Shown here in pieces: positions 1 to 5,420 of a stretch of 5,420 nt of DNA. The notes under the pieces are model-generated. The model was not told the origin of the DNA and searched no databases. It saw nothing but the letters and a program-made list of their open reading frames with translations. Both the position numbers and the translations under genes were made by a program. The stretch is from Pseudomonadota bacterium (GTDB lineage: Bacteria > Pseudomonadota > Gammaproteobacteria > Burkholderiales > Burkholderiaceae_C). Each line of letters opens with the position of its first letter. The stretch's first letter is position 1. The stretch lies in NCBI GenBank assembly GCA_023415035.1, contig JAEZLX010000134.1, positions 1 through 5,420 on the forward strand. Reading direction: 5' to 3'.

Positions 1-659
1 ACCTCTCACGCCCGCCCCGGCCCGTGTCGGTGGACGGGATGTGCCGCCTGATCGGCTCGGTTGCCGACGCCATCAGCCCGGATGCACCCGTCACGCTCGT
101 GCTGCACGACTGGGGCTGCTTTTTCGGTTACGAGTACGCGGCGCGAAACGCCGAACGTGTGGCACGCGTGGTGGGGGTGGACATTGGCGACAGCAACTCC
201 GGCGCCTATCTCCAGGCGCTGACGCTGCGGGAAAAGCTGCTGATCGCCGGCTATCAGCTCTGGCTCGCCGTTGCCTGGAAGCTGGGTGCCTGGTGGCCGT
301 CACTGGCCGATCGCCTCACGCGCTTCATGGCCCGGCAGGTGGGATCCCGCACGGACCCCGCCGCCATCGGCTGGCAGATGAACTACCCTTACGCCATGCA
401 ATGGTTTGGCAGTTACGGCGGTTTGCGCGGCGTGGCGCGGGTGCACAAGGTGATGGGTTCGCGCATCCCCATCCTGTTCTGCTACGGCCGTCGCAAACCC
501 TTCATGTTCCACTCGCGGCACTGGGTCGAAACGCTTGACAACACGCCCGGCAGCAAGGCGCACGGATTCGACGCCGGTCACTGGCTGATGCGGCAGAAGC
601 CGGAAGAGTTTGCAAGGGTGGTCTCCCGCTGGCTCGACCGTTCGCGGGCGGGCGCATGA
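1..659 (+). CDS. Alpha/beta hydrolase, haloalkane dehalogenase/epoxide hydrolase type (5' end outside window)
   Basis: This is the C-terminal 218 residues of a probable cytoplasmic alpha/beta-fold hydrolase; the substrate is unknown. The frame is open to the window edge (first full codon at base 3). The usual N-terminal strands and oxyanion HG motif are missing, so the GTG at 24 is not taken as the start. Counting from base 3, the nucleophile elbow reads LHDWGC with Asp36 (bases 108-110), as in dehalogenases and epoxide hydrolases rather than Ser-type esterases. The catalytic His is His193 in the AGHW motif, followed by the family-typical QKPEEFARVVSRWL. The usual acid position after the seventh strand reads GRRKPF, with no Asp. 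Asp60 in GVDIGD lies 24 residues after the nucleophile, the same spacing as the Glu acid of DhaA/LinB-type dehalogenases. A cap-like region rich in Trp and Leu lies between about residues 68 and 145. The gene overlaps the next by four bases, so they are probably co-transcribed. Confidence 0.87.
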   Translation, partial: LSRPPRPVSVDGMCRLIGSVADAISPDAPVTLVLHDWGCFFGYEYAARNAERVARVVGVDIGDSNSGAYLQALTLREKLLIAGYQLWLAVAWKLGAWWPSLADRLTRFMARQVGSRTDPAAIGWQMNYPYAMQWFGSYGGLRGVARVHKVMGSRIPILFCYGRRKPFMFHSRHWVETLDNTPGSKAHGFDAGHWLMRQKPEEFARVVSRWLDRSRAGA

Positions 660-892
660 AAGCCCACGAACTGGAGTGCCTGTTCGAGGTCCGAATGCCC
701 TTCGGCAAGTACGAGGGGCGGCGCATCGCCGACCTGCCGGGGCACTACCTCAACTGGTTTGCCCGCGAAGGCTTTCCCAGGTGCGAGCTGGGCCGCCTGA
801 TCGCCCTGATGCACGAGATCGACCACAACGGGCTGGGTGACATCCTGCGTCCGCTGCGGGTCCACTACGGGCGGGACGACACCGCGCGCTGA
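656..892 (+). CDS. DUF3820 family small protein
   Basis: A 78-residue protein with the full DUF3820 signature: MPFGKYEG at residues 14-21, then ADLPGHYLNWFAREGFP and ELGRLIALMHEI, with a closing LRPLR. The family is widespread in proteobacteria and sometimes labelled a putative quorum-sensing-regulated virulence factor, but its biochemical role is not established, so no function is assigned. There is no signal peptide or membrane segment, so it should be cytosolic. The ATG at 656 overlaps the hydrolase stop as ATGA, a classic translational-coupling arrangement; no strong Shine-Dalgarno is seen in front of it. Length is normal for the family, so the gene looks intact. The link to the hydrolase is by position only. 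Confidence 0.88.
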   Translation: MKAHELECLFEVRMPFGKYEGRRIADLPGHYLNWFAREGFPRCELGRLIALMHEIDHNGLGDILRPLRVHYGRDDTAR

Positions 893-904
893 TAATCGGC
901 CACC

Positions 905-1237
905 ATGAGCCAGTCCTCCCACTACCGAGTCCGCCTTCACACCCCGGACGGGGGCAGCGCATCGGCCCGCCAGCAGGCCGAGCGCGCCTTCGCCCGCGCG
1001 CTTGATGCGTCGCTGGGTGATCCGGCGATGGTGCTGCCGGTTTATGCCGCGGTGCAGCGCATCCGGGCCATTCACGGCGACCCGCCCGACAGCGAGGCCC
1101 TCGGTGATGACGAGCGCCTGCTCTACGAGCACTGGCTGCAGGCCGAGTCGGCCGCGCTGGAGGCCGTGTGGGGGCCGCACCGGCACCTGGACGAGGGCGG
1201 CTACGAGATCCTCGCGGCCGGACCGGCGCGGGACTGA
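905..1237 (+). CDS. Hypothetical protein, 110 residues
   Basis: I do not recognise this protein. It starts 12 bases after the DUF3820 stop and ends six bases before the serB stop on the other strand. Reading as a gene is supported by the snug fit between two clear genes, by being on the same strand as its upstream neighbours, and by a composition that looks like real protein rather than the Arg/Ala/Pro-rich shadow frames. A short N-terminal strand (HYRVRLHTP, residues 6-14) leads into a probable helix at about 20-38. A second helical part at about 42-58 precedes an acidic helical stretch at about 65-92 (DDERLLYEHWLQAESAALEAVW). There is no signal peptide, membrane segment, cysteine or catalytic motif visible. 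No good ribosome binding site precedes ATG 905; coupling to the upstream gene is possible. Probably a lineage-restricted cytosolic protein. Confidence 0.72.
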   Translation: MSQSSHYRVRLHTPDGGSASARQQAERAFARALDASLGDPAMVLPVYAAVQRIRAIHGDPPDSEALGDDERLLYEHWLQAESAALEAVWGPHRHLDEGGYEILAAGPARD

Positions 1238-1243
1238 GGCGAT

Positions 1244-1969
1244 TCAGCGCAGAACTTCCAGCAGCCGGTCCAGGCCACCCTCGTTGATGGCGACCATGGC
1301 CTGCTCGCGCACCTTGGGTTTGGCGTGATAGGCCACGGACAGGCCGGCAACGCCCATCATCGGCAGGTCGTTGGCGCCGTCGCCCATCGCGATGCACTGC
1401 GAGGGCTCGATGTTCAGCAGCGAGGCCACTTCGAGCAGTGTGCGGCGCTTTTCGGCACCGTCGCAGATGTCCCCCCAGGCCTGCTCGACCAGTTGTCCGG
1501 TCAGCTCGCCGCAGTTGGGCCCGCTGCGCATGTCGAGCACGTTGGCGCGCATGAAGTCGATGCCCAGCGTGTCGCGCACGCGCTCGGCAAAGAAGGTGAA
1601 TCCACCCGAGACCAGCAGCACCTTCATGCCGGCGGCCTTGCAGGCGCGGATCAGCTCGGCCGCGCCGGGGTTGATGCGCAGGCGTTCGACATAGACGCGC
1701 TCCATGTCCGCGATGGTCACGCCGCGCAGCAGCGCCACGCGCCGGCGCAGGCTGTCCTTGAAATCGGTGATCTCGCCGCGCATGGCGGCCTCGGTGATGG
1801 CCGCCACTTCGGCTTTGCGGCCCACAGCATCGGCGATTTCGTCCACGCACTCGATGCTGATCAGCGTGGAATCCATGTCGAAGGCGATGAGCTTGTAGTC
1901 GCTCAGCCTCAGCGGCGGCGTGAAACCCCGGACGACGAGGCCCGGGGCAAATTCGGTTGCGGAGGTCAT
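1244..1969 (-). CDS. serB: Phosphoserine phosphatase SerB
   Basis: HAD-superfamily enzyme that removes phosphate from O-phosphoserine, the last step of serine synthesis from 3-phosphoglycerate, in the cytoplasm. The protein has 241 residues. Motif I is FDMDST with nucleophile Asp31 and acid Asp33. Glu40 with the CVDEIAD stretch is the substrate-facing part of the small cap. Motif II is SGGF at Ser121, the motif III Lys is probably Lys174 in GAEK, and the Mg-binding loop is GDGANDLPM with Asp197 and Asp201. Motifs are complete, so the gene should be functional. It lacks the N-terminal extra domain of the 322-residue E. coli enzyme, as is usual in Comamonadaceae-like bacteria. The ATG at 1967-1969 lies seven bases after the TetR stop on the same strand, with no convincing Shine-Dalgarno; co-transcription with the repressor gene is likely unless a promoter hides inside its 3' end. 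It meets the hypothetical gene tail to tail with a six-base gap. Confidence 0.97.
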   Translation of the reverse strand: MTSATEFAPGLVVRGFTPPLRLSDYKLIAFDMDSTLISIECVDEIADAVGRKAEVAAITEAAMRGEITDFKDSLRRRVALLRGVTIADMERVYVERLRINPGAAELIRACKAAGMKVLLVSGGFTFFAERVRDTLGIDFMRANVLDMRSGPNCGELTGQLVEQAWGDICDGAEKRRTLLEVASLLNIEPSQCIAMGDGANDLPMMGVAGLSVAYHAKPKVREQAMVAINEGGLDRLLEVLR

Positions 1970-1976
1970 CCCGGAA

Positions 1977-2576
1977 TTATCGCGGCTGTCGCGATGGCAG
2001 CAGGGCCGCCAGGGCTGCTTCGGCCTCCGGCAGCGGCACGTGGCCGGCCATCACCAGCTGCGCCAGACCGTGCACCGTGCCCCACAGGGCGGTGGAGATG
2101 GGGGCCGTTTCACCCGGTGGCAGCACGCCGGCCTGCTGCGCCTCGTCCACGCAGCTGGCCAGCAGGGCTTCGTTCGCGGTGATCAGGGGCGCCATGTCCT
2201 CGGCGGGCTCGCCCGGCTTGCAGTACTGCGGATCGAACACCAGGGCGAACGCATTCGGCTCGTTCGCGGCAAAGCGCACATAGGCCAGGCCCAGCGCGAG
2301 CAACCGTTCGCGCGGCGAGGTGCCGGTCGCCACAGCCGCCTGCTGCGCCTGCAGCAGCCGCCGCATGCCTTCCACGCCAGCGGCACGGATCAGTCCTTGG
2401 CGGTCGGTGAAGTAGTGGTACGGCGCCGCATGGCTCACCTGCGCGGCGCGGGCCAGTTCCCGCAGGCTCAGCTGCGCGGCAGGCGTGGTCGCCAGCATCC
2501 CCATGGCCGCGTCCAGCAGGGCCTGGCGCAGGTTGCCATGGTGGTAGGGGCGATGGTCCGATGTTGATCTTGACAC
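1977..2576 (-). CDS. TetR/AcrR family repressor with WHG-type C-terminal domain
   Basis: DNA-binding repressor, 199 residues from the GTG at 2576. The N-terminal part YHHGNLRQALLDAA is helix 1. The helix-turn-helix LSLRELARAAQVSHAAPYHY (about residues 36-55), followed by FTDRQGL, is classic TetR. The C-terminal ligand/dimer domain carries WGTVHGLAQLV with Trp165, His169 and Gly170, the hallmark of the WHG-type TetR C-terminal family. It is divergent from the oxidoreductase gene, whose control region holds a paired palindrome, so the likely role is repression of that gene and of itself. The inducer is unknown. Two cysteines (Cys119 and Cys142) would allow a thiol sensor, but this is inference. 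Start choice: a TTG at 2607-2609 would add 11 residues but lies inside the operator and a TTGACA box. The GTG better fits family N-termini, although neither has a good ribosome binding site. No in-frame ATG occurs before helix 1. Confidence 0.93.
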   Translation of the reverse strand: MSRSTSDHRPYHHGNLRQALLDAAMGMLATTPAAQLSLRELARAAQVSHAAPYHYFTDRQGLIRAAGVEGMRRLLQAQQAAVATGTSPRERLLALGLAYVRFAANEPNAFALVFDPQYCKPGEPAEDMAPLITANEALLASCVDEAQQAGVLPPGETAPISTALWGTVHGLAQLVMAGHVPLPEAEAALAALLPSRQPR

Positions 2577-2585
2577 GAGAAAGAT
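2567..2585. promoter_or_regulatory. Candidate secondary TetR operator (O2)
   Basis: The half-sites ATCTT (2567-2571) and AAGAT (2581-2585) are separated by nine bases, the same arms and spacing as the strong palindrome at 2608-2628. The inner bases are not symmetric, so this would be a weaker site. Its centre, base 2576, is 42 bases from the centre of the strong site, about four helical turns, so two bound dimers would face the same side of the DNA. It covers the GTG start of the TetR gene and the TTGACA box at 2570-2575, which would suit autorepression. Binding is inferred, not shown. Confidence 0.5.
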
Positions 2586-2598
2586 TCTATCGGAGACT
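2570..2598 (+). promoter_or_regulatory. Candidate promoter of the oxidoreductase gene
   Basis: A perfect TTGACA box lies at 2570-2575 on the plus strand. The hexamer 17 bases further on (GAGACT, 2593-2598) matches only three of six -10 positions, so the call is weak. Start of transcription would fall near 2605, just in front of the strong palindrome, where a bound repressor would act as a block. An alternative -10-like TAAAGA at 2621-2626 inside the palindrome has no good -35 partner. Confidence 0.3.
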
Positions 2599-2609
2599 TC
2601 GGGTGTCAA
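2581..2609 (-). promoter_or_regulatory. Candidate promoter of the TetR gene (and possibly serB)
   Basis: Read on the minus strand, a perfect -35 box TTGACA (2609-2604) is followed after 17 bases by AATCTT (2586-2581), a poor -10 with three of six consensus bases. A better -10-like TAGAAT (2589-2584) lies at a too-short 14-base spacing. With the 17-base option, transcription would start near 2574-2577, at the GTG start itself, implying a leaderless or nearly leaderless message. The -35 overlaps the edge of O1 and the -10 lies in O2, as expected for autorepression. Confidence 0.4.
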
Positions 2610-2628
2610 TCTTAACAGTGTAAAGATT
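2608..2628. promoter_or_regulatory. Probable primary TetR operator (O1), 21-base palindrome
   Basis: The arms AATCTTAACA (2608-2617) and TGTAAAGATT (2619-2628) flank a central G at 2618 and match at 9 of 10 positions as an inverted repeat. Two further outer pairs (2605/2631 and 2606/2630) also match. Odd-centred palindromes of this size between a tetR gene and its divergent target are the standard operator form of the family. The site lies 19 bases upstream of the oxidoreductase ATG and touches the minus-strand TTGACA box at 2604-2609, so an occupied site could block transcription both ways. Confidence 0.75.
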
Positions 2629-2632
2629 AACG

Positions 2633-2641
2633 AAAGGAAGG
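2633..2641 (+). promoter_or_regulatory. Ribosome binding site of the oxidoreductase gene
   Basis: AAAGGAAGG ends six bases before the ATG at 2648, a strong purine-rich Shine-Dalgarno at good spacing. It is clearly the best such site in the window and fixes the start of this gene, while the other starts here have weak or no sites. Confidence 0.75.
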
Positions 2642-2647
2642 TGTTCC

Positions 2648-3295
2648 ATGGCGGATGTGCTCATCATCGACGGCCACCCTGATGCGTCTTCGCTGTGCGC
2701 CGCGCTGGCGCAAAGTCATGCCGAAGGACTGCGCGCCGGTGGCGCGGACGTTCAACTGCTGGCGTTGAGGGACCTGCGGTTCGATCCCGTTCTGCACAAG
2801 GGTTTCAATGCCAGACAGCCGCTGGAGCCGGACCTGCAGCGCGCCCAGGCCCTGATCGCCGGCGCACGGCGGCTGGTGCTGGTTGCGCCTGTCTGGTGGG
2901 GCTCGATGCCGGCCTTGCTCAAGGGCTTTTTCGACCGGGTGCTGGAGCGTGGCTGGGCGTTCCGCTACCTGCCCAATGGCCGACCGGAAGGCCTGTTGCG
3001 CGGGCGTTCCGCGCGCGTGATCATGACGACCGATTCTCCCGGCTTCTACCTGCGCTTCATCCAGGGCGACCCGACCGCCAGGTCGCTGGTGCGCAGCACG
3101 TTGAAGTTCTGTGGCATCCGTCCGGTGGACATGACACGCGTCGGCCCGGTGCACAACGCCAGCGCGGAACAACGCCAGCGCTGGCTGGCGCTCGTGAAGG
3201 AGCAGGGGCAGGCGGACGCTCGCCGCCTGCCTGCCAGGGCCGCCGTCAGGACAGAACCGGGTCGCCCGTCGTCAGAGGCTGCCCCAGCGCCCTGA
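2648..3295 (+). CDS. Flavodoxin-fold NAD(P)H oxidoreductase (NAD(P)H:quinone reductase-like)
   Basis: A 215-residue cytoplasmic flavoprotein of the Flavodoxin_2 family (relatives include MdaB, KefF/YwrO-type and NQO1-type quinone reductases). Members pass electrons from NAD(P)H through FMN or FAD to quinones, nitro or azo compounds, usually in two-electron steps that avoid radicals. Seen here: beta-1 followed by the phosphate loop GHPDASS (residues 9-15), the PVWWGSMPALLKGFFDRVL flavin/dimer segment (81-99), GWAFRY (102-107), TTDSPGFY (127-134) and TLKFCGI (151-157). The true substrate cannot be read from the sequence. The last 20 or so residues are a low-complexity Arg/Ala/Pro tail, encoded partly opposite the end of mfd and probably not part of the fold. 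The divergent TetR gene and operator palindrome suggest expression induced by a small toxic molecule. Confidence 0.9.
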   Translation: MADVLIIDGHPDASSLCAALAQSHAEGLRAGGADVQLLALRDLRFDPVLHKGFNARQPLEPDLQRAQALIAGARRLVLVAPVWWGSMPALLKGFFDRVLERGWAFRYLPNGRPEGLLRGRSARVIMTTDSPGFYLRFIQGDPTARSLVRSTLKFCGIRPVDMTRVGPVHNASAEQRQRWLALVKEQGQADARRLPARAAVRTEPGRPSSEAAPAP

Positions 3296-5420
3296 GCACG
3301 TCGCGCACCATCTGCACCCGGTCCTTGACTTCGGGCAGGGCTCTTTCGATGCGCAGCTTCTCGTTGCCGGCCAGCTTGATGTGCCGGTTCTTCTGGATCA
3401 GCTCGATGATGCGCATCGGCTCGACCGGCGGATTGGGCTTGAAGGTGATGTGGATGACGCCCGGCGCCGCATCGACCTTGATCACGCCGTAGGGCTGCGA
3501 CAGCACCCGCAGCCGGTGCACGTCGATCAGGTTCTGTGCCTGTGGCGGCAGCTTGCCGAAGCGGTCCACGATCTCTTCCAGCAGCGTGTCCACCTGGTCG
3601 GCCGTCTTCGCGGTGGCCAGCTTCTTGTAGAAGCTCAGGCGCAGATGGACGTCACCGCAGTAGTCGTTGGGCAGCAGTGCCGGCGCGTGCAGGTTGATGT
3701 CGGTGGTGACGGACAGTGGCGAAAGCAGGTCGGGCTCGCGGCCGGCCTTGAGCGAGCGGACGGCCTCGGCCAGCATCTCGTTGTACAGCTGGAAGCCCAC
3801 CTCCATCATGTTGCCGCTCTGGTTCTCGCCCAGCACCTCGCCGGCGCCGCGGATCTCCAGGTCGTGCATGGCCAAGTAGAAGCCGCTGCCCAGTTCCTCC
3901 ATCTGCTGGATGGCCTCCAGACGCTGGCCGGCCTGCTTGGTGAGACTGTCCATGTCGGGCACCAGCAGGTAGGCGTAGGCCTGATGGTGGCTGCGGCCCA
4001 CGCGCCCGCGCAGCTGGTGCAGCTGAGCCAGGCCGAACTTGTCGGCGCGGCTGATGACGATGGTGTTGGCCGTGGGCACGTCGATACCGGTCTCGATGAT
4101 GGTCGAGCACAGCAGCAGGTTGAAGCGCTGGGCTACGAAGTCGCGCATTACGCGCTCGAGTTCGCGCTCGGGCATCTGGCCGTGCGCGATGGCGATGCGT
4201 GCCTCGGGCAGCAGCTCCTCCAGCTTCTGGCGCCGGTTTTCGATGGTCTCGACCTCGTTGTGCAGGAAGTAGACCTGGCCGCCGCGCTTGAGCTCGCGCA
4301 GCACCGCCTCGCGAATCACGCCGTTGTCCTCGTTGCGCACGAAGGTCTTGATGGCCAGGCGCCGCTGCGGCGCCGTGGCAATGACCGACAGGTCGCGCAG
4401 TCCTTCGAGCGCCATGCCTAGCGTGCGCGGGATCGGCGTGGCCGTGAGCGTGAGCACGTCGACCTCGGCGCGCAGCTGCTTCATGGCCTCCTTGTGGCGG
4501 ACACCGAAGCGGTGCTCCTCGTCGATGATGAGCAGGCCCAGGTTCTTGAACTGGGCCTTCTCCGATAGCAGCTTGTGCGTGCCGACCACGATGTCCACCG
4601 TGCCGTCGGCGATGCCCTTCATGGCGGCCGTGATCTCCTTGGCCGAGCGGAAGCGGCTCATTTCGGCGATTTTCACGGGCCACTTGGCGAAGCGGTCCAC
4701 CAGCGTCTGGTAGTGCTGCTCGGCCAGCAGCGTGGTCGGCGCCAGGAACGCCACCTGCTTGCCGCCGGTCACCGCCACGAAGGCCGCGCGCAGCGCCACT
4801 TCCGTCTTGCCGAAGCCCACGTCACCGCAGACCAGCCGGTCCATGGGCTGAGGGCTGACCATGTCCTGAATCACGGCGTGGATGGCCGCTTTCTGGTCGG
4901 CCGTTTCCTCGAAGCCGAAGTCGTTGGCGAAGGTCTCGTAGTCCTGCGCGCTGAAACGGAAGGCATGGCCCTGCCGGGCAGCGCGGCGCGCGTAAATGTT
5001 CAGCAGCTCGGCCGCGGCATCGCGCACCTGCTCGGCCGCCTTGCGCCTGGCCTTTTCCCACTGGCCGCTGCCCAGCCTGTGCAGCGGTGCCTCTTCGGCG
5101 CTGACGCCGGTGTAACGGCCGATCAGGTGCAGCTGGCTCACCGGCACATAGAGCACGGCCTCGTTGGCGTACTCCAGGTGCAGGAACTCCTGCAGGGCGG
5201 GCGAGCCGTCGGGGTTCTTCTCGCCCATGTCCATGTTGACCAGCCCGCGGTAGCGGCCGATGCCGTGCTGCGCATGAACCACCGGATCACCGACATTCAG
5301 CTCGCTCAGGTCCTTGATCAGCGTGTCCACGTCGCTGATCTGCTCCTGCTTGCGACGGCGGCGCGTGGTGGCGCCGGTGGCGAACAGCTCGGTCTCGGTG
5401 ACGAAGTCGATGCCCTGTTC
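3246..5420 (-). CDS. mfd: Mfd, transcription-repair coupling factor (5' end outside window)
   Basis: ATP-driven DNA translocase that binds RNA polymerase stalled at lesions, pushes it off and recruits UvrA for nucleotide excision repair. The window holds the C-terminal 724 residues; full-length Mfd has about 1150, so the UvrB-like N-terminal part lies beyond base 5420. The frame stays open to the edge (EQGIDFVTETELF), and the GTG at 5328-5330 is internal. Counting from the edge: RNA polymerase-interacting domain about 41-105 (VGDPVVHAQHGIGRYRG to LHLIGRYTG), Walker A GDVGFGKT 199-206, APTTLLAEQH about 227-236, DEEH box 300-303, TATPIPRTL from 326, ETGIDVP 443-449, QLRGRVGRS 469-477. The translocation motif with GSGFYLAMHDLEIRGAGE follows at about 511-528, and the C-terminal autoinhibitory domain covers roughly 560-724. 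All motor motifs are intact. The end overlaps the oxidoreductase gene by 50 bases tail to tail, with no terminator-like hairpin plus T-run visible. Confidence 0.98.
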   Translation of the reverse strand, partial: EQGIDFVTETELFATGATTRRRRKQEQISDVDTLIKDLSELNVGDPVVHAQHGIGRYRGLVNMDMGEKNPDGSPALQEFLHLEYANEAVLYVPVSQLHLIGRYTGVSAEEAPLHRLGSGQWEKARRKAAEQVRDAAAELLNIYARRAARQGHAFRFSAQDYETFANDFGFEETADQKAAIHAVIQDMVSPQPMDRLVCGDVGFGKTEVALRAAFVAVTGGKQVAFLAPTTLLAEQHYQTLVDRFAKWPVKIAEMSRFRSAKEITAAMKGIADGTVDIVVGTHKLLSEKAQFKNLGLLIIDEEHRFGVRHKEAMKQLRAEVDVLTLTATPIPRTLGMALEGLRDLSVIATAPQRRLAIKTFVRNEDNGVIREAVLRELKRGGQVYFLHNEVETIENRRQKLEELLPEARIAIAHGQMPERELERVMRDFVAQRFNLLLCSTIIETGIDVPTANTIVISRADKFGLAQLHQLRGRVGRSHHQAYAYLLVPDMDSLTKQAGQRLEAIQQMEELGSGFYLAMHDLEIRGAGEVLGENQSGNMMEVGFQLYNEMLAEAVRSLKAGREPDLLSPLSVTTDINLHAPALLPNDYCGDVHLRLSFYKKLATAKTADQVDTLLEEIVDRFGKLPPQAQNLIDVHRLRVLSQPYGVIKVDAAPGVIHITFKPNPPVEPMRIIELIQKNRHIKLAGNEKLRIERALPEVKDRVQMVRDVLRALGQPLTTGDPVLS

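Noticed and set aside
578..1186. Minus-strand open frame of 202 codons opposite the DUF3820 and hypothetical genes
   Set aside because: The DUF3820 signature on the plus strand is unambiguous and the plus-strand genes fit end to end; this frame has no recognisable motif.
1234..1247. Small inverted repeat CTGA/TCAG around the two convergent stops as a terminator
   Set aside because: A four-base stem with no T-run is expected by chance, since the two opposed TGA stops create it.
750..1850. Long minus-strand open frame of 366 codons across the serB region and beyond
   Set aside because: Its Arg/Ala/Pro-rich translation has no domain and it overlaps serB, which has complete HAD motifs, in another frame. 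Long stop-free shadows are normal in GC-rich DNA.
1325..2182. Plus-strand open frame of 285 codons opposite serB and the TetR gene
   Set aside because: It lies antisense to two clearly recognised genes and gives a His/Gln/Gly-rich translation without recognisable motifs or a ribosome site.
3200..3300. Bidirectional terminator between the oxidoreductase and mfd
   Set aside because: Short GC-rich repeats are present but no hairpin followed by a T-run on either strand.
3381..4421. Plus-strand open frame of 346 codons opposite mfd
   Set aside because: It is the antisense shadow of the conserved Mfd motor domains; its Gln/His/Val-rich composition mirrors mfd codon usage and shows no domain.
3652..4683. 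Minus-strand open frame of 343 codons in another frame of mfd
   Set aside because: Arg/Ala/Gly/Pro-rich out-of-frame reading of mfd, whose own frame is uninterrupted through this region.
5328..5330. GTG as the start of mfd
   Set aside because: The frame continues upstream to the window edge with Mfd-like sequence, and the full protein should have about 430 more residues.

Overview
This window is GC-rich, densely coded bacterial chromosome. The forms of SerB (short, without an N-terminal regulatory domain, opening MTSATEFAPG) and Mfd, together with the gene neighbours, suggest a betaproteobacterium of the Burkholderiales, most likely Comamonadaceae. That placement is judgement from protein style, not from a search. 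There are no RNA genes, insertion sequences, CRISPR arrays or phage genes. No stretch of more than 300 bases lacks a gene.

Left part (1-1237, + strand): a tight run of three genes. The 3' end of an alpha/beta hydrolase of the haloalkane dehalogenase/epoxide hydrolase type enters from outside the window. It overlaps a small DUF3820-type protein by an ATGA, and a 110-residue protein of unknown function follows 12 bases later.

Middle (1244-3295): serB (phosphoserine phosphatase, serine synthesis) lies on the minus strand and meets the first gene run tail to tail. Seven bases upstream of serB, on the same strand, ends a TetR-family repressor gene. The TetR gene is divergent from a flavodoxin-fold NAD(P)H:quinone-type oxidoreductase. 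Their shared 71-base control region is locally AT-rich. It holds a near-perfect 21-base palindrome plus a second, weaker site of the same geometry (ATCTT-N9-AAGAT) centred exactly 42 bases away, which makes a good operator pair for the TetR protein. This looks like a self-contained repressor/detoxification-enzyme module, and serB may depend partly on the repressor's transcript.

Right part (3246-5420, - strand): the C-terminal 724 residues of Mfd, the transcription-repair coupling factor, with its start beyond the window. Its 3' end overlaps the oxidoreductase gene tail to tail by 50 bases.

The window is largely ordinary housekeeping DNA. The most informative new signal is the paired operator/promoter arrangement at 2567-2628. 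I found no convincing evidence of a wholly new system.
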